NCBI GenBank assembly: GCA_031430595.1
Contig: JANPBU010000051.1
Location: 124,001 to 188,000 of the forward strand
Source: JANNBN01 sp031430595
GTDB taxonomy: Bacteria > Actinomycetota > Acidimicrobiia > Acidimicrobiales > JANYDT01
Length of the DNA: 64,000 bases
Direction: 5' to 3'
Position 1 is the stretch's first letter. Each line of letters opens with the position of its first letter. Shown here piece by piece: positions 62,023 to 64,000 of this stretch. Made by a program: the position numbers and the translations under genes. The notes under the pieces were generated by a model. The model made no database searches. It saw nothing but the letters and a program-made list of their open reading frames with translations, and was not told where the DNA came from.

Positions 62023-64000
62023 ATGTCGTTCCCGCTCGCTAGCAAACTCACTCGCAACGCCACCACAGACCTCAATCTTTCGGTGCTGATCGTGACCACG
62101 GTTGAACAATGTGCCGAAGCTGCAATTACCGCTGAAACCCTGTTGGCCCACCACGGTAATGCCCTGTTGCGTGTGTGCGTGGTTGATGATCGATTTGGAG
62201 CCGCCTCCAACCGTTGGCGGTCTGCTGGCGGTTCATGGCATCCGCCGAGTGCCAGCGAAGTTGGGTTGAGCGAGGAAGACTTCCGCAACCTTGGGATGGC
62301 ACTTGGTCCTACCCAATTGGTCTCGGCGCTCACTCCCTATCTCGCTCACTTGATCGGATCACAGCATGGCTCTGTGGTGTTGCTCGCTGACAATGTCGAA
62401 GTACTCGGTTCGCTTACCAAACTCGTTCGTTCAGCTGAACATCGTGGCGTTGCTGTAATTCGGCGACGAGACACCCCGATTCCGTTAGACGGACGACTTC
62501 CAGACCACTGCGATCTTTTGCGTTTTGGTCGTTTCCACAACGACCTTGGAGCCTTCACCGGAGATGCAGGTCTTGACGCTCTGCGCTGGTGGGCCGAGCG
62601 AGTTCGGCTGGTGTCTTTCCTCGACATCGACCGAGTGAATCCATGGACCCACCATTGGCTCGACGAGCTTTGCGTTACCCACCCCGAAAAAGTGACGGTA
62701 TGTGGCGCTGGGTTAGTTGCCTCGTACCAAAACCTCGATGAAATCGAACTTAGCGACGCTACGATGATTCGCTTCGACGGGCTCGATGTCAACCGGCCGT
62801 GGCAGCTTTCGTCACAAGCAGGAATCTGGCCACGAGTACTCCTCAGCGAACATATAAATGTTGCTCAAAAAGTTACCGCACGATGTCAACGTTTGAAGTT
62901 GGCCCCAATACCGTCGGTGGTAGAGCACGGATTCACCACACTTCCGAACGGACATCAGGTAGATGAAGCAATGCGGAGGTTGTTTCTTGAGGCGTTAGTC
63001 GCAGCCAAGCGACATGGTTCGCCGCAACCGCCAAACCCATTCTCGCCGAATTCGTTCTCCCGATTTCGCGATTGGTTGGCCGAACCCGACCTTGCCCACA
63101 CCCCATGGACCCGTCACCTCACAGCACTGATTGCCCTTCGACCAGATCTTGGCTTGGCGTTTGGCAACGACCCCGAAGTGCTGCTGAGTTGGGCTCGACG
63201 AGATGCCCAACGCGAGGGAATCTGGACTCCCCTGCCTCAAGCCGAACTTCCCGCACCATTGAACAACCGGTTGCGAGAATCAGAACGAAGTTCCGTTACC
63301 CGACAGGCGGATTGGGACTCACCGCCGAAGCAAGCTGTCGCAGGCATGAACGTTGTTGGGCTGATGAGCGCTCAACTCGGAAATGGTGAGCATGCTCGCC
63401 TCATGCTCGACACACTCGCACGGGCGCGAGTTCCATTTTCCATCGTCGACCACGACGCCACGGTAAGCAAACGCGATGAATCGCTGCTTGCTGTCGAGAC
63501 GCCACGCGGATTTCTGCACGATGTCGATGTGTTGATGCTCAACGCGGACCTCGTTGAAGCTACCCTGCGCGCTTATGGTCGACCTGGTCGGCCAACATGC
63601 CCAACTGCTGCATTCTGGGCATGGGAGACGACAGTATTTCCCGAAAGATTCCTTCCTGCGTTACATCGGGTAAACGAAGTCTGGGGTGTCAGCAAGTTCG
63701 TTGCCGACGCTATTTCTCCCCTGGCGGCCTATGCACATACCGGCATCTTTGCGATGCCAGCCCCGATGCCTGCGATTCGAGACCGCACGCCCCGCAAGAC
63801 AGTTGACCCTCTTGGTATCGGGCTTGGTATACCGGCTGGCCGACATGTCGTGTTTTTCTCGTTTGACTATTTCAGTGTGGCCGAACGGAAGCTGCCGTGG
63901 GCTGCCGTCGAAGCATTCACAACTGCTTTTCCGGTGTCATCAAAGGCATCGGGCGCACCAATGCTTGTTATCAAAAGTCTCAATCACGAATATTTTCCGC
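62023..64000 (+). CDS. Glycosyltransferase (partial at right edge)
   Basis: The frame is open from ATG 62023 to the window end, at least 659 residues. The N-terminal part (about 1-250) looks like a degenerate GT2 domain (LSVLIVTTVEQCAEAAITAE; VVLLADNVEVLGSL). From about residue 445 a GT4-type domain begins (MNVVGLMSAQLGNGEHARLM), with AAFWAWETTVFPERFLPALH and VNEVWGVSKFVADAI, then FFSFDYFSVAERKLPWAAVEAF. These motifs are typical of GT4 enzymes of large polysaccharide loci. It is probably a second GT2-GT4 fusion, divergent from the first. The end is outside the window. Confidence 0.8.
   Translation, partial: MSFPLASKLTRNATTDLNLSVLIVTTVEQCAEAAITAETLLAHHGNALLRVCVVDDRFGAASNRWRSAGGSWHPPSASEVGLSEEDFRNLGMALGPTQLVSALTPYLAHLIGSQHGSVVLLADNVEVLGSLTKLVRSAEHRGVAVIRRRDTPIPLDGRLPDHCDLLRFGRFHNDLGAFTGDAGLDALRWWAERVRLVSFLDIDRVNPWTHHWLDELCVTHPEKVTVCGAGLVASYQNLDEIELSDATMIRFDGLDVNRPWQLSSQAGIWPRVLLSEHINVAQKVTARCQRLKLAPIPSVVEHGFTTLPNGHQVDEAMRRLFLEALVAAKRHGSPQPPNPFSPNSFSRFRDWLAEPDLAHTPWTRHLTALIALRPDLGLAFGNDPEVLLSWARRDAQREGIWTPLPQAELPAPLNNRLRESERSSVTRQADWDSPPKQAVAGMNVVGLMSAQLGNGEHARLMLDTLARARVPFSIVDHDATVSKRDESLLAVETPRGFLHDVDVLMLNADLVEATLRAYGRPGRPTCPTAAFWAWETTVFPERFLPALHRVNEVWGVSKFVADAISPLAAYAHTGIFAMPAPMPAIRDRTPRKTVDPLGIGLGIPAGRHVVFFSFDYFSVAERKLPWAAVEAFTTAFPVSSKASGAPMLVIKSLNHEYFP

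Overview
The window looks like a chromosomal segment of an actinobacterium of the class Acidimicrobiia (Ilumatobacter/Microthrix-like). The evidence is moderate GC by eye, an NDMA-dependent Rxyl_3153-type alcohol dehydrogenase, DUF3499/DUF5719 genes, a long-form Hpf, a prfB-ftsE-ftsX block, YceI proteins, and S-adenosylhomocysteinase, phosphomannomutase and Trm112-like genes in one neighbourhood. No phage, insertion sequence, CRISPR array, rRNA or tRNA was found. The lineage call is inference from gene content; no 16S or marker comparison was possible.

Layout. 1-5300: accessory and stress genes (HTH regulator, [2Fe-2S] protein, ferritin-like protein, CbbX-like AAA+ ATPase, MFS exporter) with two decayed genes, a nitroreductase and a secreted metalloprotease. 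5300-8800: acyl-CoA ligase, alpha/beta hydrolase, and a YceI lipoprotein followed by a stub that looks like the anchor of a second YceI protein. 8800-21500: housekeeping genes (pyk, dedA, ftsX, ftsE, prfB, secA, alcohol dehydrogenase, hpf, comF, a peroxiredoxin-like gene with an in-frame TGA, a PhoH-family gene). 21500-45600: cell-envelope genes, with Trm112, ahcY and phosphomannomutase interleaved with GT-C-like membrane proteins, GT2 enzymes, four L,D-transpeptidases, a secreted DUF5979-like protein and the DUF3499-DUF5719-giant GT2 operon. 45600-64000: a polysaccharide assembly and export locus with an epimerase, three tandem GT4 enzymes, several GT2 enzymes, the two halves of a Wzm/Wzt-type ABC exporter, an LCP-family attachment enzyme, a GT2-GT4 fusion and a partial GT at the right edge.

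How the genes work together. Phosphomannomutase and the epimerase supply sugar nucleotides. GT2 and GT4 enzymes assemble a glycan, the Wzt/Wzm-like pair exports it, the LCP enzyme probably ligates it to peptidoglycan, and the L,D-transpeptidases crosslink the wall. The initiating phosphoglycosyltransferase is not in this window.

Most notable: (i) the peroxiredoxin-like gene reads U-P-F-C at its active site, with a hairpin of the right size and distance to be a bacterial SECIS element; (ii) the ahcY 5' leader folds into a multi-branched structure whose hairpin is perfectly complementary over 8 nt to the ahcY ribosome-binding site, which suggests an unrecognised riboswitch; (iii) many start codons lie 6-8 nt after a TANNNT -10 box, implying leaderless mRNAs, including a possible ATT start for the AAA+ gene; (iv) a short DNA repeat occurs in the same reading frame inside two unrelated envelope genes; (v) there are two clear pseudogenes near the left edge.
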